NCBI RefSeq assembly: GCF_024220585.1
Contig: NZ_JAMXKF010000001.1
Span: 372,001-436,000 of the forward strand
DNA: 64,000 bases
DNA from: Dyadobacter diqingensis
GTDB taxonomy: Bacteria; Bacteroidota; Bacteroidia; Cytophagales; Spirosomataceae
Direction: 5' to 3'
Shown here: positions 44,933-54,955 of the stretch, in pieces
How positions within the stretch are numbered: position 1 is the first letter of the stretch
Layout of the letters: the number at the start of each line of letters is the position of its first letter
Made by a program: the position numbers and the translations under genes
Notes under the pieces: generated by a model
Database searches by the model: none
Told to the model about the DNA's origin: nothing
The model's input: the letters and a program-made list of their open reading frames with translations, nothing else

Positions 44933-47900
44933 TTAGAATTTAACATTCAAACCAACTGTCCAAACTTTGGTAGCCGGTGTAATGCCGTTGTTGACAGATG
45001 TTCCATCCGTTTCAGGGTCTACACCATTATACTTCGAGATAAAGCTCGACCAGATTTTTGGCTGCTGGATACTTGTGAAAATTCTCAGCGATTCTAAACC
45101 CAATCTTTTGGTAACGTTGTTGGAAAAAGTGTATCCGGCGTTAATATTACGAAGTTTAATGAACGATCCGCTAAAATAGATAAGCGTAGTGTTGTACTGA
45201 GGAAACTCCTGGCTGCTGAACGGTCTTGGGTACTGTGCGTTCGGGTTGTCAGGTGTCCAGTAATCCACTTTGATCTGCTGATAGCGACCTGCCAGAGCAT
45301 TGTTATTTTGGTGGAAACCGCTCACAATTTTTTGTCCAAAGCGTCCGAAAAAGAAGAAAGATAAGTCAAATCCTTTGTAAGCAAAACGGTTGGTTATCCC
45401 GGCGCTGAAATTTGGTACATCTGATCCAAGTAAAACGCGGTCTTGTGCATTGATCACACCATCATTGTTAGTATCCTGAACTTTCACCTGACCTACACCG
45501 GCACCCAGCGCATTGTTCTGGTCGCCTGGATAGTATTTTTTAGCTTGTTCAGCCTCACTCACCTGCCAGATACCAATTTTTTTGTAGTCATAGAAAGAGT
45601 TAAGCGGTTGTCCGATGAACCATTTGTTTCCAACATCGTCTACTTTTCCATTGTACAGAGATATAATTGCTTCACTATTTTTAGTGAACTGCAAATCAGT
45701 ATTCCATTTAAATCCGCCTTTTGTATTGATGTTGGTAGTTGTGATACCCAACTCAACACCTCTGTTTCTTGTTTCGCCCACATTACGTGTTACCGCGCTG
45801 AATCCAATAGATCCCGGAAGCTGATCGGATAACAAAAGATCCGTAGTATTGGTCTGATACACTTCAAGAGATCCCTGAACACGGCCAGCAAAAATACTGA
45901 AGTCAACACCAAGGTTTGTAGAAGCTGAACTTTCCCAGCGCAGATCACTATTTCCGATGGTACCAGGTCTGTAACCAAATGCGCCCGTGTTATCCCACGC
46001 ATACACTGTTCTGGTAAGCAAACCTTGTGTTTGATACGGAGCCACCCCCTGATTACCCACTTTACCCCAGCCAGCTCTCAATTTAAGCAGGTCAAGCCAG
46101 GAAGTACCTTTCAGGAACGGTTCATTACTGATATTCCATCCCACAGCAACCCCAGGAAAATTACCCCATTTGGTATTCTCTCCAAAACGGCTTGAACCAT
46201 CACGGCGCAATGTCAGTGTTACAAGGTATTTATCATTGAAATCATAATTGATACGGCCAAGGAAGGAGTTAATCGTCCATTCAGTCAGGTTACTAACCGT
46301 TTGTAGTATTGAACTTGCATTTCCCATGTTATAAAACTGCTGCGACTCAACCGGCACTCCCTGTACATTGGTTCCATAGTTTTCAGTCCTGTCGCGCTGA
46401 ATGGACTGCACCAATGTTACACCAAGATTATGCTTGTTGGCAAAAGTTTTGTTGTAGCTAAGAATATTCTCAAGAGTCCAGTTGAAGCCGAAACGGTTTA
46501 GGTTGAGAGCCTGAGCATCACCACCTTTACGTGCATTGGTTTGAGCACCAACAAATCGTCCCCAACGTGACACAGTAATATCCGGTCCGAAATTAACACG
46601 GTATTTCAAACCATTCATGATCTGTGCTTCTGCGTAAATACTGTTAAAGATTCTATATCTTTTCGTATTATCAACCTGTGCACCTTTCACAATTTCAGCC
46701 AATGGGTTGGTTAGCAGGGCGTCGTTGGTTGGAGAGAAATTGATACTTCCATCCTCTTTGTAAGGAGCACCCAGCGGATTCTGCTGGATTGTAAAGCTGT
46801 ATGGATTCAGGTTTTCACCATTCCGGTTGCTGTACATCAAGTACGAAGAGATCCCAACTTTTATCCTTTTATTAATACTGTGGTCAATATTTGTCCTGAC
46901 AGATGTACGGGTGTAATCTAACCCCTCTGTGATCCCTTTATCCTGGAAAACACCTGCTGAAATATAAAACTGCGTCCGCTCATTTCCTCCCTGAACACCA
47001 AGGGTATGGTTTTGCTGAAACCCTTTTTTCAGAATGAGGTCCTGATAATCGGTGCTGCGTCCTGCATCAATCCCTGCCTTTACATTGGGGTCACCACCCA
47101 ATACAGCGATTTTTGCATCAGCTGCCGGATCGGATTTCCCGGTTGGTACATACACGCCATTGGCATCAGTATAGATAATTTCACCCTTGCTGTTTTTGGT
47201 TGAGCGGTAAGCCTCTCTTACATACTCGGCAAATTCAGCGCCATTGAAAAGATCTATTTTGTTCAGTGCCTGCGATTGTCCAAAATAGGTATCATAAGTC
47301 ACTGTAGTCTTGCCTTTTGCGCCACCACGTTTTGTTGTTACAAGCACAACCCCGTTGGCACCACGAGCACCATAAATGGCTGTGGCTGTTGCATCCTTCA
47401 ACACCTCCATCGATTGAATATCATTCGGGTTAATATCCTCATAACCAGCTGACAGAGGTATTCCATCAACTACATACAAAGGATCATTTCCGGCGTTGAA
47501 TGAACGGCGGCCACGGATAAGGATCTTTGGTACGGTTCCAGGCTTGGATCCTGCCTGGCTCACATCAACACCGGCAGTACGTCCCTGAAGTGCTTGTCCA
47601 AGGTTGGTAATCGGCATTTCGGTAATTTCCTTGGCTGAAACAGATGAAATAGCACCGGTAGTCTGACTTTTTCTTTGGGTACCATACCCCACAACAACTA
47701 CCTCACTCAGATTCTTCATGTCGCTCGCCAGTGTCACTGAAACAACACTTTGCGCGCCTACTGAAATCTCCTGTGTAACAAAACCTACGGATGAGAATAC
47801 CAGAACTGCGCCGTTATCCGGGACATCAATTTTGAATTTACCGTCCGCGTCGGTATTGGTTCCCGTTCTGCTACCTTTTAATACTACTGACACACCGGGA

Positions 47901-48079
47901 ATTGGGGTATTATCATCTGCTGAGAGAACCTGCCCCGTCACCGCTTTGTCGATCGTTGTTCCTTTGATAAAAACAGAAGAACTTAATGGGGCTCCATGAG
48001 CAACGGCGCCCAAGCCCATTACACTCACCACGGCACAACCTAATAAGTATTGCCTGATACATGTAAAGTGTTTTTTCAT
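44933..48079 (-). CDS. SusC/RagA TonB-dependent transporter (pair 2)
   Basis: 1,048 residues. Signal peptide within MKKHFTCIRQYLLGCAVVSV...AHG, CarboxypepD_reg-like domain from VTGQVLSADDNTPIPGVSVV, plug start LSEVVVVGYGTQRKSQTTGA, and a long barrel ending in VWTVGLNVKF, a normal C-terminal beta signal. No STN domain. It resembles SusC pair 1 in domain layout, and the two pairs are in tandem, probably an old duplication now diverged. Its upstream gap carries a LacI-type half site identical over 17 bp to one before pair 1. Confidence 0.94.
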   Translation of the reverse strand: MKKHFTCIRQYLLGCAVVSVMGLGAVAHGAPLSSSVFIKGTTIDKAVTGQVLSADDNTPIPGVSVVLKGSRTGTNTDADGKFKIDVPDNGAVLVFSSVGFVTQEISVGAQSVVSVTLASDMKNLSEVVVVGYGTQRKSQTTGAISSVSAKEITEMPITNLGQALQGRTAGVDVSQAGSKPGTVPKILIRGRRSFNAGNDPLYVVDGIPLSAGYEDINPNDIQSMEVLKDATATAIYGARGANGVVLVTTKRGGAKGKTTVTYDTYFGQSQALNKIDLFNGAEFAEYVREAYRSTKNSKGEIIYTDANGVYVPTGKSDPAADAKIAVLGGDPNVKAGIDAGRSTDYQDLILKKGFQQNHTLGVQGGNERTQFYISAGVFQDKGITEGLDYTRTSVRTNIDHSINKRIKVGISSYLMYSNRNGENLNPYSFTIQQNPLGAPYKEDGSINFSPTNDALLTNPLAEIVKGAQVDNTKRYRIFNSIYAEAQIMNGLKYRVNFGPDITVSRWGRFVGAQTNARKGGDAQALNLNRFGFNWTLENILSYNKTFANKHNLGVTLVQSIQRDRTENYGTNVQGVPVESQQFYNMGNASSILQTVSNLTEWTINSFLGRINYDFNDKYLVTLTLRRDGSSRFGENTKWGNFPGVAVGWNISNEPFLKGTSWLDLLKLRAGWGKVGNQGVAPYQTQGLLTRTVYAWDNTGAFGYRPGTIGNSDLRWESSASTNLGVDFSIFAGRVQGSLEVYQTNTTDLLLSDQLPGSIGFSAVTRNVGETRNRGVELGITTTNINTKGGFKWNTDLQFTKNSEAIISLYNGKVDDVGNKWFIGQPLNSFYDYKKIGIWQVSEAEQAKKYYPGDQNNALGAGVGQVKVQDTNNDGVINAQDRVLLGSDVPNFSAGITNRFAYKGFDLSFFFFGRFGQKIVSGFHQNNNALAGRYQQIKVDYWTPDNPNAQYPRPFSSQEFPQYNTTLIYFSGSFIKLRNINAGYTFSNNVTKRLGLESLRIFTSIQQPKIWSSFISKYNGVDPETDGTSVNNGITPATKVWTVGLNVKF

Positions 48080-48761
48080 ATAAACTGGTTATGTTAGAAT
48101 TACAAAATATTCCTTAACTCAATGTTGCTGACGAAGAAATAACGATCTACCCTTATGTAAATGATATAATTTTTTCGCCAAATAATTATATCAAAACAGA
48201 CAAATCGCAGAAACTGGCTTCGGGTGCTCACACTGAGCTAATTGACTTATTTTCAACGACGTAGAAATCTACTTTTGAAAAAGTCACTGTCGATAATTGT
48301 TCCGTAGTCATATAGAGATTGGTTAGGTGTATTCAGTAGCAGGCAATCTTTGATCTGCGGTTTGAAAGCAAACTCAGCAGATCACTAAAAATCTAATTAG
48401 TCCTTTACTCCATTCATTTCAACCGATTGCATAAATTAGAACAAAACCAATAAGTCTACTTTTTTGCACGCAAAGTACAATTGTTGATTAATAGCTGAGA
48501 TTATAGAAAGGAGCAGACAATTGAAAAGGAAAGGCGAATTTTTTTTACGCAATCGTTCTCGGGAACGTTGCCAGAATAGGGATTCTTAAATATTAAATTG
48601 TAAAATACGACTAACAGGCCACAATTTCCGGACTGCGTGCTTCGACGGATGCGATAAAATTATTGTATTATATTGCTATTAACTAAAACAAAAATAGCAT
48701 AACAATGACTACGAAACGAGATTATGTAACCTATAAACAACTTTGCTACAATGGGTTAAAT
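48080..48761. other. 682-bp intergenic region upstream of SusC pair 2
   Basis: An AT-rich gap between the PL8 gene and SusC pair 2. No credible reading frame was found. It contains the LacI-type site at 48417-48433 and a small palindrome CGTTC-TCGG-GAACG at 48554-48567, which recalls the repeat-array cores in form. It presumably holds the pair 2 promoter and a long leader. Confidence 0.6.
48417..48433. promoter_or_regulatory. LacI-type operator copy upstream of SusC pair 2
   Basis: TTTCAACCGATTGCATA is identical over 17 bases to the right arm of the inverted repeat at 42949-42967. It lies about 340 bp upstream of the SusC pair 2 start. Shared sites suggest one regulator for both SusCD pairs. 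Confidence 0.55.
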
Positions 48762-50963
48762 TCAATTCGACATTTCGGCCACCACAGTGTTACCGGCCAG
48801 CCCTTCGGAAGGCAGTTTAATGGTGACGATGCTTGCCTTTTTTTCCGTGCTCCATGCAGCCTTCCACATTCCCCCCTTACCATGAACCTTACACGTAACA
48901 CCCAACTGCACTGATTTCAATTTTGCGGTAGGGTCCGACACACTGATCTTTTCTATCAAATTACCTTTCGTTTTAATCATAACCAGACACGGGTTTTCGG
49001 CGCTTACCACAATGCCGTTGCCAATTGCAACCTGACCTGCTTTATAAAAAACAATTCCGGTTTGGTTTAGTATCTTGTGCTGAACCGCCTGTATGTCGGC
49101 AGTGTTTGCCAGCACGCTGATTACCGGATGTGCGGCGTAATCCTGCAAGCCGTTTTTCCCAATACCCGGAACGACGATGTATTGATAAGAACCATTTTCC
49201 GGTCTCGGTCCGTGATCCAGCCAGGCCGTGAAAACCTCCGCCTTTACGTCCTCATTTGTCGCCCAGGCCTGATGATTGATACTGCGCCAGTTCCCAATCT
49301 CCGTTTTGTTACTTACAGTTAAATTTGTTTCTTTCGAAAACAAATAAGCGACGCTGTCATGTAATATCCAGCTGACATTTTCCAGCTTGTGACTTCCTGC
49401 TTTCAGCGTCTCAACGTTTTTATCGTGATTGACCAGCACAGGTCCTTTCAACAAACACTGATTCAATGTAGTCACAACCGGCAGCTCGGACTGCGCGCTT
49501 ATGCCCGCTCCCAGACTTACATATTCCTTATCGAAAAAGAACCATGATTTCCTGGCTTTCAACGGATCGTGCACACTGGCAAAATCAAAGGCTGCAACAC
49601 CGTATCTGCCATCGGTAACACCTCCTGAAAAATCAGTAAGGCCTTTTTTAGCAAGCTCTTTCCAATGTGCTACGGCCGGTTTTTGCAAGACCGTGGTCCC
49701 TGGTATTTTTTGCCAGTCCCAAACCGGGAATATCTGGTAATACTCATTTCCGTTACGCGAAATAAAATTGCTGCCATCGCCGTAGTGGTGATTTTGTAAT
49801 CCCTCCTCGTTGTGCGGCTGCTCCATATTGTTTGCCCGGCTGGAATGCATGCGTACCGAAACATAGTAATCTGGCCGCTGATGCGTGTAATAATGAGAAT
49901 GCCAGAAATAGCGATCCTGGCTCAAATTCGATTTTATTTCTCCTTTTCTTATCCTGACAATATTTTCCAGTTCGGCTTTGCGGTAAGACGATGCGGCCAG
50001 GAGATTCTCAGCCAGTTCAGGCCCGACCGGGTTCAACGCACCTTTTCGGGTTATGCCACGGTTTTCAGCACCCGGGTCCGGATATTTTCCATAAATCAGG
50101 GACTGACAAATGCCGTCAAGAAAATAATCGACCAGCAATTTCATGGCCTGATCGGGCAACTTGTATTTTGTCCCCTCAATTTTCACAGCCCAATAGGCAA
50201 ACGCACTGGCATAACCGGTCCCGTAAGCCAGCGTGGAAATGACATTGTCGGTACGGTGATGAAAACTCAGATCCGGTTTCATTCCCCGTCCGGTGGTGAC
50301 CTTAATTTCTGATGCCATCACACCAATAACGATCGCGAGTTCCTGCGAATTTCGTTGAAAGAGCGCCTGTTTTCCGCGCATCCCGGCAATCTGGATCAGG
50401 TCACCACCTGGCCTTGCACCCGAAGCTTCCAGGTTCGCGCGTCCGGCAATAAAACTCCCCTCCTTCTTTTGTCTTTCAGTCAAATCATCGTCCATCACTA
50501 GAAGAATATTGACCATAAGCTGCGGCGTTCCCATTTCATTCCACCACCAGTTGTCACAAATAAAATCATGGTCAAGCCAGAAATCCAGGGCCACTGAGAA
50601 TGCTTTCTTTACTTCCTGATTTTTGTGAAAAGCCGATCCTTGTTTTTTATACGCACGGCTCAGTTCCAGCATGTTTCTTAAATGTTCGCTATGCTCAAAA
50701 CCGGTTCTGGACACATCCTGATAGTTGATATCAGGCCAGGTACCATCCGGTTTCTGATTTTTTATCAGTGTGGTAATCTCCCGTTCACTAATCGCCGGTT
50801 CCATCAGGTCAGCAACCACTCTTTTTCTGATCAATTCAAGATCCGGATCCGTTTGTCCGTTGCTTGGCATTACAGGCACCGACTTGTGCGGTTCGGAAAC
50901 GATATTGTTTTGAGCGATGGTCTGAAAATGTAGCAAAAGCAGAATGAACAGAAGTTTTTTCAT
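48762..50963 (-). CDS. Polysaccharide lyase family 8 (chondroitin AC / hyaluronate / xanthan lyase type)
   Basis: 733 residues with a signal peptide ending near TIAQ. PL8 landmarks: NWWWNEMGTPQ (N142 the likely catalytic Asn), a His-Tyr region SFHHRTDNVISTLAYGTGY at about 233-251, ENRGITRKGA with the conserved Arg, and the very characteristic central block running from VRMHSSRANN through GDGSNFI to PVWDWQKIPGTT. The beta-sandwich C-terminal half follows. It cleaves a uronic-acid-containing chain by beta-elimination, leaving an unsaturated uronate. The His region differs from the common QH-x8-Y form. It follows the heparinase-type gene by 50 bp and shares its transcript. Confidence 0.88.
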   Translation of the reverse strand: MKKLLFILLLLHFQTIAQNNIVSEPHKSVPVMPSNGQTDPDLELIRKRVVADLMEPAISEREITTLIKNQKPDGTWPDINYQDVSRTGFEHSEHLRNMLELSRAYKKQGSAFHKNQEVKKAFSVALDFWLDHDFICDNWWWNEMGTPQLMVNILLVMDDDLTERQKKEGSFIAGRANLEASGARPGGDLIQIAGMRGKQALFQRNSQELAIVIGVMASEIKVTTGRGMKPDLSFHHRTDNVISTLAYGTGYASAFAYWAVKIEGTKYKLPDQAMKLLVDYFLDGICQSLIYGKYPDPGAENRGITRKGALNPVGPELAENLLAASSYRKAELENIVRIRKGEIKSNLSQDRYFWHSHYYTHQRPDYYVSVRMHSSRANNMEQPHNEEGLQNHHYGDGSNFISRNGNEYYQIFPVWDWQKIPGTTVLQKPAVAHWKELAKKGLTDFSGGVTDGRYGVAAFDFASVHDPLKARKSWFFFDKEYVSLGAGISAQSELPVVTTLNQCLLKGPVLVNHDKNVETLKAGSHKLENVSWILHDSVAYLFSKETNLTVSNKTEIGNWRSINHQAWATNEDVKAEVFTAWLDHGPRPENGSYQYIVVPGIGKNGLQDYAAHPVISVLANTADIQAVQHKILNQTGIVFYKAGQVAIGNGIVVSAENPCLVMIKTKGNLIEKISVSDPTAKLKSVQLGVTCKVHGKGGMWKAAWSTEKKASIVTIKLPSEGLAGNTVVAEMSN

Positions 50964-51013
50964 GGGTCAGGATTTAGAAAAACCCGAAACGAACGCTCCG
51001 GGTCAATGGTATC

Positions 51014-52891
51014 TTATTTCTTGTTAACGTTCCACGAAGCCAGGGCCGGTATAACATCTACCTGCTCTTCATTTGTAAAATGTACATTAAAATGCTGCTC
51101 AGAATTGGCAGGAAGTTGGGCTTCAAAACCTACAAACTGCGTATCCGGATTGGGCGCATCATAGTCATGGGTTGGCGTAGTCGACCAGGTTTTTATCTCA
51201 ATTTTCGCTTCTGTGTCGATGATCAAAAGCATTTTTTTGCCGTGCTGGGATAACTCCACCGTCTTTCCGTTGACAATACGCACAGTCGCCGGCGTGAGTA
51301 AATTCCAGCGCATGGTGACCGGTTTGTCAAGTGTTTTTACCTCGTCCCTTACCACTACCGAACGCTGATTCAGAATGGAAATCCCCCGTTTGGCTGATGC
51401 GACCTGGCCTTCATACATTTTGGAGAGATCGGAAATAACCGCCGGCTTATCCGCGACGTCGGACCAGGCATCCACTTTGGCATACCCTTTCGCCTGCTGC
51501 AACTGGCCGTCGAACGTAAGCGTATTATGTGCCAGATTATTTAAACGGAAAACTTCCCAGCGTTGAGAGTTTTGCGCCCGGTTCCATAAGTCGACACCTT
51601 TTGTTTCAAGAGAATTGTAATCCTGCATCCCAAAATCCATTGCCCAACGCTCCCCGTTGGCATCGAGCACAAAAGAACCCACATCCATGTGTGCGTGATT
51701 GACGGAAGGCGAGCCGGCTTTAAAACCGACAAAAATTGCATTTGGATCCGTCCAGGACGTGCGCATCAGACCGACAGGATTCGGCCCCTGCCCTACCCAG
51801 ATTTTCTTCTTGGGCTCTCTGACCGATTCCAGATCCGTTTTAACACCCCAAACCAGCAAGGCCGGCAAAATACGGTTACGTACAAAACCAGTTCCTGGAT
51901 TATCCAGCAGCTTTTTCTGATTCCATAGAAGTGAGGGATCCCGGGTCTTATCTGCAAACCAGAACATAGCAGGACTTAATCCGTCCCGTAAACCGCTGTC
52001 TCCCCAATTGTCGGCCAGTCCCGTAGGTCCCACCAGGTTTTGCAAAAATCCGGCTGTTTTTAAAAATCCGGGCGTGTTGGACAACCCGAAATCTGTGCCC
52101 AGCGCTTTTTCTATAACACTGTTAAACAACACATTAAAACTGGTACCGTATTCCCAATAACTAAACCCTTCCGGATAAGCACCGTCTGGTTCATACGACG
52201 TCTTCATAGCGCGCGGAATAGAGGCTACGGCACGGGTTATTACCTTTCTGGCCAGTTCAGGTTCGTGTTCCGCGATCGCCAAAACCCCGAAAGTCATCCC
52301 GGCATTACATACCTGATTCCAGTTGTGTTCGGCCTTTAAAAATGAGTTGTATTTATCTTCAAAAGAAGGATTGATTCCCTTGGTAATGATCGCTTCCCGG
52401 ATCGTTTTACGGCTATCCTCCGGAAGTTCATCAAATAGCCAGTCATAGCCAATCGCGACTGCCATGGTCATTTCGGCCACATCCAGAAAATGCGTAGGAT
52501 TCCAGTCTTCAAAAGCGGAAACGGCAAGCAGTTCCTGTTCCGCTCTTTTCAAATATTTCTTATCTCCTGTGGTTCGGTAAGCATATGACAATTGAAAAAC
52601 ACGCCGCAAACATTCCCTGGACTTATCCAGCAAACGCCTCCCGATTTTGATTCTTTCCACAGGAGGCTGGTCGATAATTTTATTGCATTCTGCCAGAATA
52701 CCCTGGTGAATGGTATTCCATTGTTTATGTTTTTTGGTCTGGTCAATGATTAATTGCTCTTCGCCTTTTAACAAAAGCAGTCTAGGATGTGCTTGTTTCA
52801 GCGACTTAAGAACATCGGGGGAAGACTTGTTTTCCTGGGCAAACACGATATTGTTTAGCAACAGGCAAATCAGGATCAGGACTTTTTTCAT
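51014..52891 (-). CDS. Heparinase II/III-type polysaccharide lyase
   Basis: 625 residues, with a signal peptide (MKKVLILICLLLNNIVFAQ). An (alpha/alpha) toroid with HPRLLLLKG, AEHNWNQVCNAGM (N190/N192) and YPEGFSYWEYGTSF (Tyr residues at 244/248) is followed by the Hepar_II_III beta-sandwich with NHAHMDVGSFVLDANGERWA (H399, H401). These are the catalytic regions of PL12/15/17/21-type lyases acting on heparin, heparan, alginate oligomers or similar. The exact family was not decided. The operon partner is the PL8 gene; both should attack uronic-acid linkages in the same polysaccharide. Confidence 0.86.
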   Translation of the reverse strand: MKKVLILICLLLNNIVFAQENKSSPDVLKSLKQAHPRLLLLKGEEQLIIDQTKKHKQWNTIHQGILAECNKIIDQPPVERIKIGRRLLDKSRECLRRVFQLSYAYRTTGDKKYLKRAEQELLAVSAFEDWNPTHFLDVAEMTMAVAIGYDWLFDELPEDSRKTIREAIITKGINPSFEDKYNSFLKAEHNWNQVCNAGMTFGVLAIAEHEPELARKVITRAVASIPRAMKTSYEPDGAYPEGFSYWEYGTSFNVLFNSVIEKALGTDFGLSNTPGFLKTAGFLQNLVGPTGLADNWGDSGLRDGLSPAMFWFADKTRDPSLLWNQKKLLDNPGTGFVRNRILPALLVWGVKTDLESVREPKKKIWVGQGPNPVGLMRTSWTDPNAIFVGFKAGSPSVNHAHMDVGSFVLDANGERWAMDFGMQDYNSLETKGVDLWNRAQNSQRWEVFRLNNLAHNTLTFDGQLQQAKGYAKVDAWSDVADKPAVISDLSKMYEGQVASAKRGISILNQRSVVVRDEVKTLDKPVTMRWNLLTPATVRIVNGKTVELSQHGKKMLLIIDTEAKIEIKTWSTTPTHDYDAPNPDTQFVGFEAQLPANSEQHFNVHFTNEEQVDVIPALASWNVNKK

Positions 52892-52987
52892 GGTTCAGGA
52901 TTACGTTGTGATTTAGAAAATTCAATCAATAACACTTGAAAACCGCAGCTTTATAAAAAGCGTAAAAACATAAAAAGGCTACTTCAT

Positions 52988-53857
52988 TTATTGACGATCT
53001 TTTACGGCAACCAGTTGAAAAACAAGTTCTGAGCCGTCAATATTCCGGTACTCGGTTTTTACAAAACCCCACTGTTCATTAAAATAAAATGTTGCGAACG
53101 TGTCGCCCAACGATGTTTTCGCAACGGCTTCAATTTTTTTGCAAACGATTATGCCAATTCTGGTATTGATGTTCAATTCACCGGTAACTCTGTATTCCTG
53201 ATTGACATGAAAAAGTCCATCAGCAGATTCAAACTTGATTTTCGCCCTATCACAATAAATATCTGTGAAACTGGTATACTGCTTCCAGCTCATTCCGTTA
53301 TTGAGGGGGAATTTTATTATCGGTATAGGATTAAATGTTGTAAAAACGAATCCATGACTCCCTGGCGGCGTTAGCATGATCATCTTGTCAGATTCGATCG
53401 CAGACTTGCCATCCCCGAGAAATATTCTTTTCTCATCATTGTAATATTCATATTTGATCCGGGTTAATCCAGGGTTCCCGTTAAAATCGGGCTCCCGATC
53501 AAATACAGTCAGTTCTACCTTGTTGACCGGATAAATTTTATCGTTGTTAAAAACGGAATCTATCGGCACGTACATCCAGTCTACATATTTGTACGAGGAA
53601 TCTAAAAGTGCTCTCTCATCTTGTACGACAGCATAATGGTACATCGCGCCATTTCTTTTCAATGTATAGGTATAGGTAAATATCCGCCCCCTTACATAGA
53701 TTCTGCTTTCACCATTTTGCTCATTGAAAGTCGCGCTGTCTTCCATTCCGGCAGGAATTTCCATATCATAAAAACTTTTTTTCAGCTGAGCGAACGCGGC
53801 GCAACTGAAAAAAAGAGGCAAAAAAATTGCGGATATGATAGCAGGAAATTTCATCAA
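52988..53857 (-). CDS. Secreted protein of unknown function in the lyase operon
   Basis: 289 residues with a signal peptide (MMKFPAIISAIFLPLFFSCA, then AFAQ). A Cys in the hydrophobic core gives a weak lipobox-like SCAAFA. The mature part is beta-rich with many aromatic strands (YVRGRIFTYTYTLKRNG, TFYFNEQWGFVKTEYRN), resembling small exported beta proteins of this phylum. No domain recognised. It is the first gene after the hairpin at 53892-53939 and lies 96 bp upstream of the heparinase-type gene, so it may be the lead gene of the lyase transcript. Confidence 0.55.
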   Translation of the reverse strand: MMKFPAIISAIFLPLFFSCAAFAQLKKSFYDMEIPAGMEDSATFNEQNGESRIYVRGRIFTYTYTLKRNGAMYHYAVVQDERALLDSSYKYVDWMYVPIDSVFNNDKIYPVNKVELTVFDREPDFNGNPGLTRIKYEYYNDEKRIFLGDGKSAIESDKMIMLTPPGSHGFVFTTFNPIPIIKFPLNNGMSWKQYTSFTDIYCDRAKIKFESADGLFHVNQEYRVTGELNINTRIGIIVCKKIEAVAKTSLGDTFATFYFNEQWGFVKTEYRNIDGSELVFQLVAVKDRQ

Positions 53858-53891
53858 CTTTTAAGATGTAGTTGCACTTCAAAGCGATTAT

Positions 53892-53939
53892 CAAAATTTT
53901 TTCCCGCACGACGGAAAACGTCATGCGGGAAGAATTTTG
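53892..53939 (-). terminator. Hairpin terminator between the SusCD pair 3 block and the lyase block
   Basis: TTCCCGCACGACG (53901-53913) pairs with CGTCATGCGGGAA (53919-53931) apart from one wobble, around a GAAAA loop. A/T-rich arms extend the stem to 53892-53939 with one bulge. It lies 11 bp after the stop of the 328-residue lipoprotein gene. The final T-run is short, so partial termination is possible. Confidence 0.7.
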
Positions 53940-53949
53940 GGCAGATCAT

Positions 53950-54936
53950 TTATTTCAATGCGTAGCGCTTCATACTGATCTTGGCACTTTTGGTTGTGTT
54001 GTTTATCGAATTAATGTAGATATATGCCCTGTACTTTCCATCGGCAGTTTCTACCCAGGCACCGGCCTCTGCCCGCATGTTGATGGCAAAATCAGGTGCG
54101 TCGGCTATGCTCAGCTGCTGAAAATCCAGATCATCAATAAAAACACCAAATTGTAATCTTGCCAGCTGCTGATCGCGCAGAGCCCAAACCTTACTGATTT
54201 TCGCGCTGCGGGTAACGCCCGCCGGCAATTTCACGCCCGGAAGATATTCCTTGCTGGAAGGAGCCACAAGCGCGTGATTAAAAGTGATGTTGGGAATCGA
54301 CCGGTAAAGATAAACCAGGTCTATTTTGTCAGCTTTTGCAGCGGCATCAGCAGGGCCGTACACAGCCATATCGGCGATGGAAATGTAAGCGGCGGTGCTG
54401 TCCTTAACATCCAGATCCAATACCATGTCCATTTGTGCTATCTTGTATGGCCCCATCGAATAGGTCACCGTTTGCCCGTTGCTGGCATTTGCCGAAAACT
54501 TGAAGGTAACTTCCTGCCCTCTCGCTGCATTTGGAATGCGGTAAAAATAACGCAGCGTCGCCGCGATTGTATCTTTCGTAAAAGTCACCGTGGTTTTCGA
54601 CCCGTTATTCACAGAAGCGCTACCCACTTCAATGCCCACGTCCTGGCCACTTCCATTGGTATAATAGGACTTATTATCAAGATAAGTACCTTCGGCTCCG
54701 CCAATAGATGCCTCAACCTGCGCAGAGACCAGTTTTCCCAGTGATTTCGGAATCGCCATCGCATAGGCAAATTCAATATTGAGACCTACCATGTTGGGCC
54801 CCAGTGTTCTTTTGATCACATCATTTTGTAATTCATTTTTAGGCGTGACCGTAAGACCATCATCGTCATTACAGGCTGTCATGCCAAACGTCATCGACAG
54901 CATGATAATGAAACTGAACAAATATCTGTGTTTCAT
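53950..54936 (-). CDS. Surface lipoprotein next to SusCD pair 3 (possibly DUF4466-like)
   Basis: 328 residues with a lipoprotein signal (MKHRYLFSFIIMLSMTFGMT, then AC at about residue 22) and an acidic post-Cys NDDDG stretch, the usual export signal for surface lipoproteins in this phylum. The mature part has beta strands and a repeated-domain feel: one block around residues 40-160 and another around 190-325. It resembles DUF4466-type proteins encoded beside SusCD pairs, but this assignment is tentative. It is probably a glycan-binding partner (SusE/F-like) of the pair 3 transporter. It is separated from the next gene upstream by 19 bp. Confidence 0.6.
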   Translation of the reverse strand: MKHRYLFSFIIMLSMTFGMTACNDDDGLTVTPKNELQNDVIKRTLGPNMVGLNIEFAYAMAIPKSLGKLVSAQVEASIGGAEGTYLDNKSYYTNGSGQDVGIEVGSASVNNGSKTTVTFTKDTIAATLRYFYRIPNAARGQEVTFKFSANASNGQTVTYSMGPYKIAQMDMVLDLDVKDSTAAYISIADMAVYGPADAAAKADKIDLVYLYRSIPNITFNHALVAPSSKEYLPGVKLPAGVTRSAKISKVWALRDQQLARLQFGVFIDDLDFQQLSIADAPDFAINMRAEAGAWVETADGKYRAYIYINSINNTTKSAKISMKRYALK

Positions 54937-54955
54937 AATTTTTTCAAGTTTAGGA

